Positions 28,657 to 41,439 of a DNA stretch of 64,000 nt are shown in pieces; position 1 is the stretch's first letter, and each line of letters begins with the position of its first letter. The position numbers and the translations under genes were made by a program. Below the pieces are notes generated by a model. The model saw only the letters and a list, made by a program, of their open reading frames with translations. It had not been told where the DNA came from and searched no databases. The DNA is from Nelumbo lutea (taxonomy: Eukaryota > Streptophyta > Magnoliopsida > Proteales > Nelumbonaceae), in assembly GCA_022828595.1 (NCBI GenBank), contig JAKGHH010000008.1:4338728-4402727 (forward strand), read 5' to 3'.

Positions 28657-30456
28657 GTGGTTTCCCTTGCAACAGATGAAGCTCATACATTCCCAATCAC
28701 AGATGAGATAACAGGTACTGCTTCAACTCCTTTGGAATCATCTTTTCCAGACCTTGATGTCCCCATTGCTATTAGGAAAGGGAAGCGGAAATGTACTGCA
28801 CACTGCATTTCCAAACACCTTTCTTATGACCTGCTTTCTCCTTCATACTTTGCCTATCTCTCTTCTGTTGCTTCTAACCCCATTCCTAGGTCTGTCTCAG
28901 AAGCTCTTGGGATTCCAGAATGGAGAGATGCCATGGAAACCGAAATGGATGCTCTACATGCAAATGGTACTTGGGAGGTGGTGGATTTGCCTGAAGGGAA
29001 GGATCCGGTTGGGTGCAAGTGGGTTTTCACCATTAAATACAGGGTTGATGGAACTATTGAGAGGTACAAGGCTAGGCTTGTTGCAAAAGGGTATACACAG
29101 ACATATGGGATTGACTACCTGGAGACTTTTGCCCATGTTGCCAAGATGACATCTGTGAGGGTTCTTTTATCTCTGGCAGCTCACTTTGATTGGCCTCTCT
29201 ATCAGTTGGATGTAAATAATGCATTCCTGAATGGTGACTTACATGAGGAAGTCTACATGTGCCTTCCCCCAGGGATGTATGGGAAAGATATGCAAGGAAA
29301 GGTATGCAGATTGAAGAAATCTCTTTATGGTCTCAAACAATCTCCTAGAGCCTGGTTTGAGAGATTTAGAGCTGCACTTGTTAAATTCGTCTATGTTCAG
29401 ACACAGTCGGATCATACTCTATTTGTGAAGAAAAGTAGATCTTTGGCAATGTATCTCATTGTGTATGTTGATGACATTATACTGACTGGTGATGATGCCT
29501 CAGGCATTCTGGCTCTTAAGTCTTTCCTCCGTACAAAATTTGAGATTAAGGATCTGGGGGAGTTGAGATACTTCCTTGGCATAGAAGTTGCCAGATCCAA
29601 GGATGGGATCCTTATTTCCCAAAGGAAATATGTTCTTGATTTATTGTCTGAAACTGGAAAATTGGGTGCAAGACCAGTTGCAACTCCCATTGATATGAGT
29701 CACAAACTTTCAGCTACAGATGGAACTCTGTTGGAAGACAAAGGGGTTTTTCAGAGACTTCTTGGGAAGCTCCTGTACCTATGCATGACTAGACCAAATA
29801 TTGCATATGTTGTCAGTTGCATTAGCCAATTCATGCATGCTCCTAGAGATACTCATATGGCAGCAGCAGAACGGATTTTGTGCTATCTGAAAGGCTCTCC
29901 AGGGAAAGGAATCCTATTTACCAAACATGACCACTTGAAACTTGAAGCCTATACTGATGCTGACTGGACTGGAAATATGGATGACAGAAGATCTACTTCA
30001 GGATATTGCAGTCTGGTGGCTGGTAATGTTGTCTCTTGGAGGAGTAAGAAACAATCTGTTGTGGCCAAATCTTCTGCAGAAGCAGAGTATAGGGCCATGG
30101 CACATGGGGTCTAGGAATTGTTGTGGCTAAGGTCCTTAATGGAAGAACTTGGGATTGATCATGACAGACCCATGATGTTGTACTGTGATAATCAGGCTGC
30201 CATCAACATTGCTCACAACTCGGTACAACATGATCGAACCAAACATATTGAAGTTGATAGACATTTTATCCGAGAAAGAGTCTCATCCAGAGAAGTGTGC
30301 CTTCCATTCGTTACCTCTGAAGGCCAATTGGCAGACTTTCTCACCAAAGGCATCTCCAAGGCAAGACTTCATCATGACATTGGCAAGCTGGGCATGATTG
30401 ACATCTATGCTCAGCTTGAGGGGGAGTGTAGAGAAGATGGGCCGAATGGCCCATAG
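28657..30456 (+). pseudogene. copia A pol remnant: RT and RNase H
   Basis: Reverse transcriptase and RNase H are almost uninterrupted: [39 protein letters not shown], the catalytic YVDDIILTG (about 29465), DLGELRYFLGIEVARSKDG, and RNase H with DADWTGN, SSAEAEYRAMAHG, LYCDNQAAINIAHN and LADFLTKG. A single in-frame TAG (30112-30114) separates HGV from ELLWLRSL. The frame then runs through the polypurine tract and stops inside the LTR. With no gag, protease or integrase it could only move with help. Confidence 0.9.
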
Positions 30457-30743
30457 GCTGTTACTGTATGTTATCTTTATGTTCTTCTCTGTAATGGGCC
30501 TTATTCTGGGCCCATACTCTTTTATGTTTCTCTTTTTGTAATTTCTTGTCCAACTAAGGACCTCTCTTGTAATTACTAAAAGATTAACTTAATAAAAGTG
30601 TATTAGAGAGTTAGAGGGAGGTTATGTTCAAAACTCTCATCCTCTAACTCTTCTTGCCGTAGCTCTCTCTTCTTCTCTAATATTCTCTTGCTAGTTTCCT
30701 TTGTTTCAAACACAGTCCCTACTTCTAGAACTGCTTTTCAACT
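30427..30743 (+). repeat. copia A 3' LTR
   Basis: It follows the polypurine tract, is 317 bp like its partner, and is followed directly by the TSD AAAGT. Confidence 0.93.
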
Positions 30744-30989
30744 AAAGTTAATGGTCATAGTTAATGCATTAGAATTTAAATTATGGGACAATGGGAATTA
30801 ACGAGAAATCATTAAATTCAAAGAGAGAAGATTGACAATAAAACATGTAGTGAGAATGGACCGAATAGGCCCTAGTGTTCTTTATTTCTTTTAAGTAGTG
30901 TTTAAAAGTTATGTTTCTTAGTTATGGGCCTTATGGCCTTCTTTTATTTTCTTTAATTATTTCTTTAGTGTTGGCCACCCCATTAAGGA

Positions 30990-33288
30990 TGTAGAGAAGA
31001 TGGGCCGAATGACCCATAGACTGTTTGTCTTATTTTGTTTCTTTATTTTCTTTGTTGTAATGGGCCTCAACTTGGGCCTTTTTGTTAGACAGTTTTGTAT
31101 GCCCTTAGCTTCAATCAAAATTGATGTACTTTATGAGTTTATTGTAAATGAATAAAAGTGCATATTTGATTCATGTTCCCTTGGTATGTTTCTATGTAAT
31201 ACCCTTAAACTGGACACTTATTGAGACTCGTGTTAGTTTAGAATGTTCACAGCCAGTGGGTCGGTCTGGGGAGACCTATCCTGACAAGGCTGACACTGTG
31301 GTGCCATCAAATCGGTTGAAGTGCTTGTCTCAGCTACCGGGGTGAGACCCTAGGCACATACAGTGTGGGATTAATTGAACCTTTGAACTGGACCAGATTT
31401 TCAGTATTGCCCTGGACCTTGGAGATTGATGGGCAAAACTGGAAAGTTACACCTGACCCCTAGACTCGATTATGATACTGCACTAGGTGTCGGATCAGGC
31501 TGTCGTTGATGTACCAATCAGTGAGATCCTTAGCGGGGGTCAAAACCTGGGTATGTCGGGACAATCTGAGAATTCATCTGAGTGGGTGATCATAGTGACA
31601 GGATCAACCCCTTTGTCGGACAAAGGTAATGATCGGGGATGCGCTCTCACTGTTGGAAACCAAGACTGTCGGCAACCGATTTCAACCGTTGAGATTTGTT
31701 TTGCAAAGTATATTTTATATGAGATATAAAAGTATATACATTATGGTTTCTAAAATGTTTGCAAAAAGATTTTAATTCCCGGGATCCATATAAGTGGAGA
31801 GTGCAACACTGTTCCTTGCAGCCAAGGGAGAGGTCCTCTCTTGTCGGGCAGTGTATGATCATTAAGGGCTAAGAGGTTAAGTGTAAGACCATTGAGGATA
31901 GTACCTGATGGGCTAATCTTGCATTTGCCCACAGTCCCTGGGTGTTACAAGGTGGCTTGGCCCAGGGACCACTTAGGGTAAGTGTTGGGCCCATAGAGCC
32001 CATTCGATGGGTTTCAGGGGGTGCACTGTCTTTAACAGTGTATTCGACCAGGCCTTGTAACAAAGGCTGGGCCGAACCCATGTGGCTAATGTGTAGATCA
32101 ATGCTTGGGTCCCACGCCATACAAGGAAGCCCAACTGGGCAGCAGTTAGGAAGGTTAAGTGAGCACATAAGCTTGATGGGCCTAAAGCCCATTTCGAACT
32201 GGGCTATTTATTTAGTTAATTAAAGGGGCGAATTCTGAGATGGATTAGCAGATAGGATAGGGTCTTAATCCTATCCACTCAGAGAGTCCAGATCTGAATG
32301 TGATTCAAATCTAGAAACCTCCTAATGGGATTAGGATAAAGCCAATCTAATCTGCAGATAAGATAAGGGTTTATCCTTATCACTAGAAGAGAAGGTTGAT
32401 CCAAATATGATTTGGATAAGCACCTCCTAATGGGATTAGGAGCTGATCTTTTGAGTTAACAAAAGTAGGAAGGGGCGGCAGCCTTGAAGGAGACCAACAG
32501 GAAACACATCAGATCCTCTTTAGTGCTGAAATCAAGAAGAGAGAATTCTGCACCCTGCGAATACTCTCTTGCCGCCTCCCTGTTCTTGTCGCCCTGTTTG
32601 CCAGTTCGATCTCCAGTTGTGGGAGAAGTCAAGATTGGATCTTGACATCAGTTCTTTGAGAAAGAATTGAAAAGGAAGCTATATTCACGTACCATTCTAC
32701 TGATTCTTGCGAAGGACAGAGTTCTTGGGGAAGAACACTGTTGATTCTCTCCCATTCTCCAGCTGTGGGAGAAGTCAAGATTGGATCTTGACATCAGTCC
32801 TTCCTTGGGCGTGAACACTTTCATTGGGAGATATTACTTCTCCGTATCAGGTATTATTCTCTCCCATTCCTTTTGGTTCAGATCTGGTTCAGTTTAAGGT
32901 TCAAGATTTATCCTTGAAAATATGATTTTCTAAATAGGGAATGTGATTCCCAATTGAAGGGAGAGGAAAATTTTTTTGAAATTCGCCCCTTATTCCGTAA
33001 TCTTTGGGCGTCCATGTGATGGACCTCTCATCCTTTCACTTTTCTCTTATGCTATGTCTTTTAATTATCTGCCCAACTAAGGGCCTCTTTGTAAATTACT
33101 AAAATTAAGTTAATGAAATATGATTAGGGGTGTAAGAAGAGATTATGTTCGAAAATCTCTCTTTGAACCCTTATTGCTGCCACCTTCTTCTTCCCCTTCT
33201 CTCTTCTTGAAACCTGATTTCTGCTATTCTCAATCAATTTTCTACAACATTTTGAACAGCCCTCGTTTCAAAAGGTTGTTTTTCTTCT
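30990..33288 (+). repeat. copia B 5' LTR, split by a solo LTR
   Basis: The left part is 30990-31082 and the right part 33044-33288. Together they give about 338 bp, matching the 336-bp right LTR. The break is at TGGGCCTTTT/CTTTTCTCTTATG. Confidence 0.9.
31083..33038. repeat. solo LTR (1,956 bp) nested in the copia B LTR
   Basis: It begins TGTTAGACAG and ends CATCCTTTCA (TG...CA), flanked by 5-bp repeats CTTTT (31078-31082, 33039-33043). It has no coding sequence. Length, ends and TSD fit a solo LTR left by recombination of a larger LTR retrotransposon, probably not of the copia families here. Its family is not identified. Confidence 0.8.
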
Positions 33289-33759
33289 TGGTATCAGAGC
33301 AGGCTCTTCTTCTTCTCTTTTTCTCCTCTTTCTTCCCATACACAGTGTGTATGGAGAACTGAATCGGGTGAATAGTTAAAGAAACTTTCTTCAGCCCAGT
33401 TGTTAGTGGTTTCTGGAGAGGAGATTGTCTTTGTCGTCCTCTTGACAGCATCAAGTGTCTTGCCCGAAACCCTAATTAACTGGAGAAATCTTATTACAGG
33501 CCCCACAAGGAGTTTGACCTGGGCGCTCAGTGATTGAAAGACTTCTTGTTCTTCATCTTGAAGATCGATTCAAGTTGCTTGGTGTTCTGTGAAGTCTATA
33601 ATGTGCGGCGGAGTTTTTTCTATTTCTCTTGGGTTCCGGGTGTGACGCAGTTAACAGGTATGACTGCATAGAGGTTGATTCATAGCACAATATTTTTTTT
33701 TTTCTTCATTGATTGTGATTTGAAGTTATTAGAGGTTATTTTTGAAATGTTTTAAGAAG

Positions 33760-34833
33760 ATGGACCCTTTAGAAGTTGAAAACAAGCATGTTGTTGAATC
33801 CGAACAGGTTCCGGTTGCCTCTGTTGACTCTCTACTGGCTATGACCATAGTAAAGTTAGATGGAACTAATTATTTGGCATGATCACAATCAGTAAAAAAT
33901 CATATCTACAGTAGAGGCAAATGGGGTTATATCTCCTGGAGGAAGAAGGCTCCCTCGAAAGATGATCCATCCTATGAAAAATGGATGCAAGAAAATTATA
34001 CTGTAATCGGATGGTTAGTGAACTCAATGCAACCTCAAATTAGTCAACACTATTTGTTGATGTATTCAGCAAAGGAAATATGAGACAGTGTTGCTGAAAC
34101 CTATTCCCAGAAATTAAATGTAGCCAGAGCATACAAGTTGAGGAGTGATATGAAAATTTTAAGGCAGGGGGAGAAACCTTTGGTTGTTTATTTCCCAATA
34201 CTGAAATCTCTATGGAAAGAAATTGACTTGATGGAAATTGTAGCCTAGGAAAGCACTAATGATGCTGAGACCTACAGAAAACTTGTTGAGAGAAACATGG
34301 TGTTTGAGTTTTTGACAGGGCTGAATCCCGAATATGACATCGCAAAGCAAACTATCTTATCCAAGGATAGTGTTTCATTGTCTCGAGCCTATGCCTTAGT
34401 AAGCAGTGAAAAAGCAGGAAAGCAATCTAGGTTCAAGGGGTTAGTTAAATGATCACTTTGCTAATATGGGGGGGTGAAACCTAAGGGAATTACAGGAAAT
34501 CCAATTGGCTCAAGGAAGAAAAAAATTATTTGCGAGTATTGTAAGAAACCAAAACACACAAAAGGCAAGTGTCGGAAATTGCATCCGGAGCTTCTTCCCC
34601 TTTGTTTTCAAAAGAAGTTCGATAATATGAAGGCAGGGAGTGCCAATATTGCTACTAGTCCAGATAGTGACAGATGCCTAACTGAAGAGAGAACTGCTAA
34701 TGAGCAGTTAGCAACTATGAAGGCAGAGTATGAGAAGTTTGGAAGGATGGTCAGTCACCTAGAGGGTGTAGCCTCTTTTTCCAACCCTCCGAGAAATTCA
34801 AACTCTTATGCATTTGCTTATTCAAGTTTATAG
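33760..34833 (+). pseudogene. copia B gag
   Basis: ATG at 33760 starts MDPLEVENKHVVESEQVPVA. Conserved pieces include VKLDGTNYLA, YSQKLNVARAYKLRSDM, NPEYDIAKQTILSKDS, and the zinc knuckle CEYCKKPKHTKGKC (CX2CX4HX4C) near 34530. At least four in-frame stops and a frameshift (near 34450) disrupt it. Confidence 0.85.
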
Positions 34834-34859
34834 GCTTTTGCCAACCATGCAACTATCTC

Positions 34860-37800
34860 AGGTAATCGTAGGACCCCTTCGATTATTGATTCTGGTGCTT
34901 CTGATCATATGACCAATCTTTCTACCTTGTTTATTTCTTATGATTTGCTTCCTAGCCGTGGCAAAATCACCCTAGCTGATGGCTCTCTTGCTCCTATCTC
35001 TGGCAAGGGAACCATCAAGGCTACAGACTCTTTGGTACTTCCTTCTACTCTTCATGTACCCAAACTAAATACAAATTTGTTATCTGTAAGTAGCCTAGTC
35101 TTTGAACTACTGTGTAACCTTTTTTTTCCTTCCTACTGTGTTTTTCAGGATCTGGAGTCTTAGAAAGTGGTTGGGAATGGCCATGAGGCGAATGGAATAT
35201 ATCTACTAGATACTCCTGGACAGGGCCATGGACAACCTGGGAAAGCCGCCTTTGGATCCACATCTTTCGAGTCTGTCAGTCGTGTCATGTTATGTCATTT
35301 TCGTTTGGGTCATCTTTCTTTTACTTCATTGAGTCATTTATTCCCAGAACTATTTAAGGGAATTAGTTTGTCAAGTCTTCATTGTGAATCTTGTGAGTTG
35401 TCAAAACATTGTAGAAGCAGTTACCCTTTGAGTAATAAAAGATCTTTTTCTCCATTCCATATTGTGCACTCTGATGTGTGGGGGCCTTGCCACTTACCCT
35501 CTATGGGTGGCTACAAATATTTTATCTTGTTCATTGATGATTTTTCACGATATACTTGGATATTTTTTATGAAGTCCCGTGATGAAGTTCCTAGACTAGT
35601 GAGGCAATTCCATGAATTTGTTCTAATCCAATTTGATACCAGAATTAAAATTTTTAGATCTAACAATAAAAAAGAATATTTTGAGAAAAACCTAACCCGT
35701 TATCTCACTGATTTGGGGGTTATTCACCAAAACTCCTATGTTAGAACCTTAGAACAGAATGTAGTTACTGAAAGAAAAAACCGGCATATTGTTGAAGTTG
35801 CAAGAAGTATCCTATTTGTCTCATATGTCCCTACAAGATTTTGGGGTGATATTGTTCTCACTACAACCTACCTAATCAACCATATGCCATCTAGGGTGTT
35901 GGGGTTTAAGTCTCCTTTCAGTCTTCTTCATCTGGGCAAGGACCTTTTTTCTATTCCACTCTGTGTCTTTGGCTGCACTTGCTATGTACATATTCCAAGC
36001 ATCCAAAGACATAAATTTGAACCAAAAGCCAACAAATGCATTTTCCTTGGTTATTCCCCCACACAAAAGGGTTATTGTTGTTTTGGTTCAAAGATTAGAA
36101 CTCAGTATGTCTCAATGGATGTCACCTTTGATGAGCTTTTTTCTTTTTATGATCCTTCTCAAGAGAGGCATTGTCCAAAGGGGGAGAATTTGTCACAGTT
36201 GTTTGCTCTCCCCCTTCCTGTCCCAGTTGAGTCTTCTTTTGAGCCACTTCCTCCTTCAAATGAGTCAAGGGAGGATCAGTCATCTCATTCTCATTCCAGT
36301 GTTCCTATTCCTCTTCCATTACCTCCTCGTCCTCTTTTTAATCCCAGGTTGTACCAACGGCAAAGAACTAGAAGTGAGCAGATTGTTTCCTCTACATCAC
36401 ATGAGCCTCTTGCACTTCTAGTCACAAAAAAGACAACAGGTACTGATACAACCCCTTTGGAGCCATCCTTCCCAGACTTTAATGTTCCTATTGCTATTAG
36501 GAAAGGTAAAAGGAAGTGTCCTACACATTGCATTTCCAAACACCTTTCTTATAGTTTGCTCTCTCCTTCATATTTTGGCTATCTTTCTTCTGTTGCTTCT
36601 AACCCAATACCCTGGTCTGTGCCAGAAGCTCTTACTATTCCAGAATGAAGGGATGCTATGAGAATAGAAATCGATGCCTTGCATAAGAATGACACTTGGG
36701 AAGTGGTTGATTTGTCTGAAGGGAAGGAACCAATAGGCTATAAGTGGGTTTTTACCATCAAATATCATGTTGATGGCACCATTGAAAGGTACAAAGCTAG
36801 GCTAGTTGCAAAAGGTTATACACAGACATATGGGCTTGACTATCTGGAGACCTTTGCTCCTGTTGCAAAGATGACTTCTGTGAGAGCTCTGCTATCTCTG
36901 GCTGCACACTCAGATTGGCCACTTTACCAGCTGGATGTAAAGAATGCATTTTTGAATGGAGAGTTACATGAGGAGGTCTATATGTCTCTTCCTCCAGGGA
37001 TGTATGAAACAGATAGGAAGGGAAAGTCTACAAGCTGAAGAAATCTCTTTATGGACTTAAACAGTCCCTAAGGCATGGTTTGAAAGGTTTAGGGCTGTCT
37101 TTGTTAACTTTGGCTATGTGCAGACTTAGTCTAATCATACCCTCTTTGTGAAGAGGAAAGGAACTTTGGCAATATATTTGATTGTGTATGTTAATGATAT
37201 AGTTGTGACTGGTAATGATGTATCAGGGATTAATGATCTTAAATATTTCCTTCATATAGAGTTTGAGATTAAAGATCTAGGGGAATTGAGATATTTTCTT
37301 GGCATAGAAGTTGCTCGATCTAAGGATGGGATCATTATCTCTCAACGAAAGTATGTACTTGACTTGCTCACTGAAACAGGGAAGATAAGTGTTACACCAG
37401 TTGCTACTCCTATTAATATGAGTCGTAAACTCTCTGCCTTAGATGGAGTATTGTTGAAAGATAAGGGAGTCTTCTAGAGGCTACTTGGAAAACTGCTCGA
37501 CCTGTGCATGACTCAACCAGACATTGCATATGTTGTCAGTTGCATTAGTTAGTTCATGCATGCTCCCAGGGACACTCACATGGCAGTAGCAAAACGAATT
37601 CTGTGTTATTTGAAGGGTTCTCCTAGAAAGGGAATTCTATTTGCTAAGCATGGTCATATGAAACTTGAAGCCTACACAAATGTTGATTGGGCCGGAAATA
37701 TCAATGACAGAAGATTTACCTCTGGGTACTATAGATTGGTGGCAGGTATTATTGTTTCTTGGAGAAGCAAGAAACAATCAATAGTTGCCAGATCTTCAGC

Positions 37801-38179
37801 TAAAGCTGAATATAGAGCCATGGCTCATGGAGTTCCTGAGCTGCTGTGGCTTCGATCCTTGATGGAGGAACTGGGTATTGAGCATGATAAGCCATTGATG
37901 CTATACTGTGATAATCAGGTTGCCATCAACATTGCTCACAATCCAGTGCAACATTACAAAACCAAACATATTGAAGTTGACAGACATTTCATTCGAGAAA
38001 GAGTGGCTTCTGGAGAAGTTTGTCTACCTTCCATCACTTCTGAAGGACAGTTAACTGATTTCCTTACCAAAGGCATCCCCAAGGCTAAACTTCAGCATGA
38101 TACTGGCAAGCTTGGCATGATTGGCATCCATGCTCAACTTGAGGGGGAGTGTAGAGAAGATGGGCCGAATGGCCCATAG
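34860..38179 (+). pseudogene. copia B pol: protease, integrase, RT, RNase H
   Basis: The protease site IIDSGASDHM lies near 34885. Integrase spans about 35280-36100: preintegrase HFRLGHLSF and CESCELSKHC, acidic residues in VHSDVWGP, FIDDFSRYTW and NNKKEYF, and ERKNRHIVEVARSIL. RT begins [20 protein letters not shown] (about 36650). The catalytic box is YVNDIVVTG, so the first of the two Asp residues is Asn. RNase H runs to EGQLTDFLTKG. Stops occur at 35161, 36646 and 37475, with a frameshift near 37020. Clearly dead. Confidence 0.9.
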
Positions 38180-38485
38180 ACTGTTTGTCTTATTTTGTTT
38201 CTTTATGTTCTTTGTTGTAATGGGCCTCAACTTGGGTCTTTTCTCTTATGTTATGTCTTTTAATTATCTGCCCAACTAAGGGCCTCTCAGTAAATTACTA
38301 AAATTAAGCTAATGAAATAGGATTAGGGGTGTAAGAGGAGATTATGTTCAAAAATCTCTCTGAACCCTAATTGCTGCCACCTTCTTCTTCCTCTTCTCTC
38401 TTCTTGGAACCTGATTTCTACTTATCTCAATCAATTTTCTACAACATTTTGAACAGTCCTCATTTCAAAAGGTTGTTTTTCTTCT
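38150..38485 (+). repeat. copia B 3' LTR
   Basis: A 336-bp LTR directly after the polypurine tract, ending TTTTTCTTCT before the flanking AAGGG. Confidence 0.9.
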
Positions 38486-38489
38486 AAGG

Positions 38490-39327
38490 GCATCCAAGTA
38501 ATTGTACTCAGACTTAGAATTATTAAAAAAAGTGATGAAAGGAGGCTAGAGAGAGATGTTTGAATTCTTCTTTTCTCTCTTCCCTTCTTTTCTTCTTCCA
38601 CAACCTATTGCTGAAACTTCTTTTCTTCTTCTTTCTCTTTCTCTCTTTTCTTCTTTTCTTGCATTATCTGAATTACTGTAGGTGTAATTTTCAACTAAAC
38701 AAATAGTATGTTGAGGTGCATTTTCAGCCCCATGGCTGAATTAGCTAACCAGATATGTTAGTGGTCTACAAAACTGACCAGATCGGACCGGTTGACGCTG
38801 CCAACACCTATATAAATTGGTTGTTGAACCGATTCAAACTACAAAACCATTCAACTGAGTTTGGACCAGTTCGAACCTGTTAGCTGTTTGGTAAACCAAC
38901 CTTAACTGGACTGGTTGACTTTGACGATACCTTGGTAAATTGATTGGTTGAACCAGCCCATACAGCTGAAACATTCTAACTGGTCAAGCTTGGGCTAATT
39001 CCAGTCCTGTATGATTTGAAGCATATTTGTGTCAAACCCAACTGTTACCACCCATGCTCTACTTTGAATTAATTACAGCAATTGATTACAAACTGAGTTA
39101 ATGCTAGGTATTAGTGGTTGAATTAATAATTATTTCCAGCAATTAATCAAAAGTTAATACATTAATTATGGATTGAGAAATAATAAAATGAGTTGATTAT
39201 GAATTATGTCAATGAGTTATTTGAATTTTTTTATCAAATGAGTTATTCACTTATTTGAATTTAAATTAAAGGACAATGGACAATGAGAAATAATGAGAAA
39301 ATGGCTTCTTAAACTTGTATCATTCAT
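38490..39327. other. AT-rich spacer, nothing recognised
   Basis: Pyrimidine-rich sequence (38570-38660) and AT-rich sequence with TAATTA words. No gene or element boundary is visible. Confidence 0.6.
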
Positions 39328-39369
39328 ATGTGGTTAACCCACTGGGTGTGGGCAAAGGTGGGTTTCTTC

Positions 39370-41041
39370 AAGGGTGTGTTTTCTGTTTCAGTGCTTTTAC
39401 ATCATGTGGGCCTGAATTGTAGGGTGTTGGTGTCAAATGTTTATGGTCCAACAGGGGAAGGGGATAACGAGGAGTTGGAGGGAGTTCATAGTAGGGGGGC
39501 TTTTCCTTGGCTGTTGGGGGGCAATTTCAATGTTTGTTTAAAGTTAAGTGACAGAAAAGGCAACAAACTGGGATCAAGCTACACGTGGTCAAATGGTCAA
39601 GATCCCCCTATTTTAAGGAGGCTGGCTAGATTTCTTTTTAATAGAGAGTCAAGGAGTTATCACTTTGAAGGGAGGACAGGTTTCATTTTGATGAGGAAAT
39701 TGATGGCTCTATGGGAGGACCTAAAAGTTTGGAACAAGGAGGTTTAGGGGAACATTTCAAATAAAAAAGCTTAATTGCTAAGAAAGATGGCAGACCTGGA
39801 GAGATTAGAGGAAAGGGATATATTATCAAGGGAAGGTAAAGGGGAGAAAGAGAGTGTGATAGGGGAATTATTGGAAGTGATTCATATGGAAGAAGTTATG
39901 TGGAGGCAGAAGTCAAGAACAATTTGGTTAAAAGGAGATACGAATTTCATGCATAAACAAGGGGTAGGAGGAAAAATAGTTTCATTTCTAGATTGGAAGA
40001 GGGTTCTAGAATCATTGATGATCTAAAAGAAGTGATGGAGGAAATTAGAAAATTCTATATCAACTTGTATAAGGCTACCCCAAGTAGAAAGGTTTTCCTG
40101 GAACTGGGAAGGATTGGAGAGGGCTTAAGGGATTGGTTGGAAAGGGAGCTTGATGAAAAAGAAATTTGGGATGCAGTAAATACTATGAAAGGTGACAAGG
40201 CTCCAAGTCCTGATGGGTTTAATGTATCTTTCTACAAAAATTGCTGGAAAGTGCTAAAAGAGGATTTATTGAGGATGTTTAATGAATTTTGGCATCAAAA
40301 GATCATTGAGAGAAGTGCTAATGAAACCTTCACATATCTAATCCCAAAAGTGGAAGGGGCCTCTAAAACCAAAGACTTTAGACCAAATAGCTTGATCTCA
40401 AGGCCCTACAAAATCATTGATAAAGTTCTCTCTAGGAGACTAAGATCAGTCTTGCATGATGTTGTGGGCCCAACCCAAATGGCTTTTGTAGAAGGAAGGC
40501 AAATTCTTGATGGGGTGATGATTACAAGTGAATGTGTTGACTTAAGGCTGAGAAGTGATCATCGAGGATTAGTTTGTAAGCTTGACACTGAGAAGGCTTA
40601 TGATCATGTGGATTAGGATTTTTTGGAGGATATCTTGGCTAGGATGGGTTTTGGGGAGAGGTGGAGAAGTTGGATACTTGTGTGTATTTCTTCGGTCTCC
40701 TTTTCAGTTCTTGTTAATGGAATATCCACACCTTTTTTCCAAGCTCACTTACTTTGTAAAGGAGCAGAAGTTGGGATGCTTGAAGGGTTTAGAGAAGGAA
40801 GACACGAAATCTCCATCACTCATCTTCAATTTGTTAATGGCACATTGGTATTCCTGGGTGCATCAACTGAGCAAGTGCTGAATTAAGAGTGATTCTCAAA
40901 TTGTATAAAATGCTGGCAGGGCAAAAGATCAATCTGAGGAAGAGTGTGATGATTGGGGTGGATGATGTTCTTGATGCTTTATTGGAGGATTGTGCTTCAT
41001 CTCTAGGCTGTTTGGTGGGGGAGTTCCCCATTACTTATTTG
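39370..41041 (+). pseudogene. LINE ORF2, left part (endonuclease end and RT)
   Basis: RT motifs include APSPDGFNVSFYKNCWK, NETFTYLIPKVEGASKTKDF, RPNSLISRPYKIIDKVLSRR, FVEGRQILDGVMITSE and KLDTEKAYDHVD, then a stop (near 40615). The catalytic box, normally FADD, reads LQFVNGTLVF (about 40830), so both Asp residues are lost. Further stops and frameshifts occur near 39747, 40025 and 40884. Confidence 0.85.
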
Positions 41042-41046
41042 GGCCT

Positions 41047-41427
41047 AGTAGAAGATCAAGACTGTAATCAGTCTTGAATCCTAATAGATTTTAGGTTTAC
41101 AAAAGTAGAAGAAAGGTGAGAGGAAAGGAGAAGGAAGAGAAAAGAAACAGGAGAACACAAGGAGTTGAAAGGAGGGACAGATTCTAACACATCTGCCGCC
41201 GCCACTCTCTTAATATTTATAGGTTATGTTTAGTACATAATGGAAAGGACACATCTGCCCTTGGTACTTACATATTAAATAAAGTAAATAAAAACTGAAA
41301 TAAATAACAACTGAATTAACAAACTGACTCAAACTGACACTACTATAACTGAAACAAATAACTACACTGCTGTCCTACGAACACAGTGGGGACCACTACA
41401 GTGGGGCCCACATTAGTGTTCTCTACA
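41047..41427 (-). repeat. copia C 3' LTR
   Basis: A 381-bp LTR beginning on the plus strand AGTAGAAGATCAAGACTG and ending GTTCTCTACA, next to the polypurine tract. Confidence 0.92.
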
Positions 41428-41439
41428 CTCCCCCTCAAG

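Larger units (their letters stand above)
27907..30743 (+). mobile_element. copia A: internally deleted Ty1/copia element
   Basis: Complete ends: 317-bp LTRs (27907-28223, 30427-30743) beginning TGTAGAGAAGATGGGCC and ending TTTTCAACT, a 5-bp TSD AAAGT (27902-27906, 30744-30748), a primer site TGGTATCAGAG at 28224, and a polypurine tract at 30418-30426. The interior has a leader and then jumps to the integrase/RT spacer. Gag, protease and integrase are absent. About 11 differences separate the LTRs by eye (about 3.5%), making it one of the youngest insertions here. Confidence 0.95.
30990..38485 (+). mobile_element. copia B: full-structure Ty1/copia element with a nested solo LTR
   Basis: The LTRs (left 30990-33288 including an insertion, right 38150-38485) begin TGTAGAGAAGATGGGCC and end TTTTTCTTCT. 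TSD AAGGA/AAGGG (30985-30989, 38486-38490) matches at 4 of 5 bases. The primer site TGGTATCAGAGC is at 33289-33300 and the polypurine tract at 38141-38149. Without the 1,956-bp insert and its 5-bp duplication it is about 5.5 kb, a normal copia length. Gag, protease, integrase, RT and RNase H are all present but broken. Confidence 0.92.
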
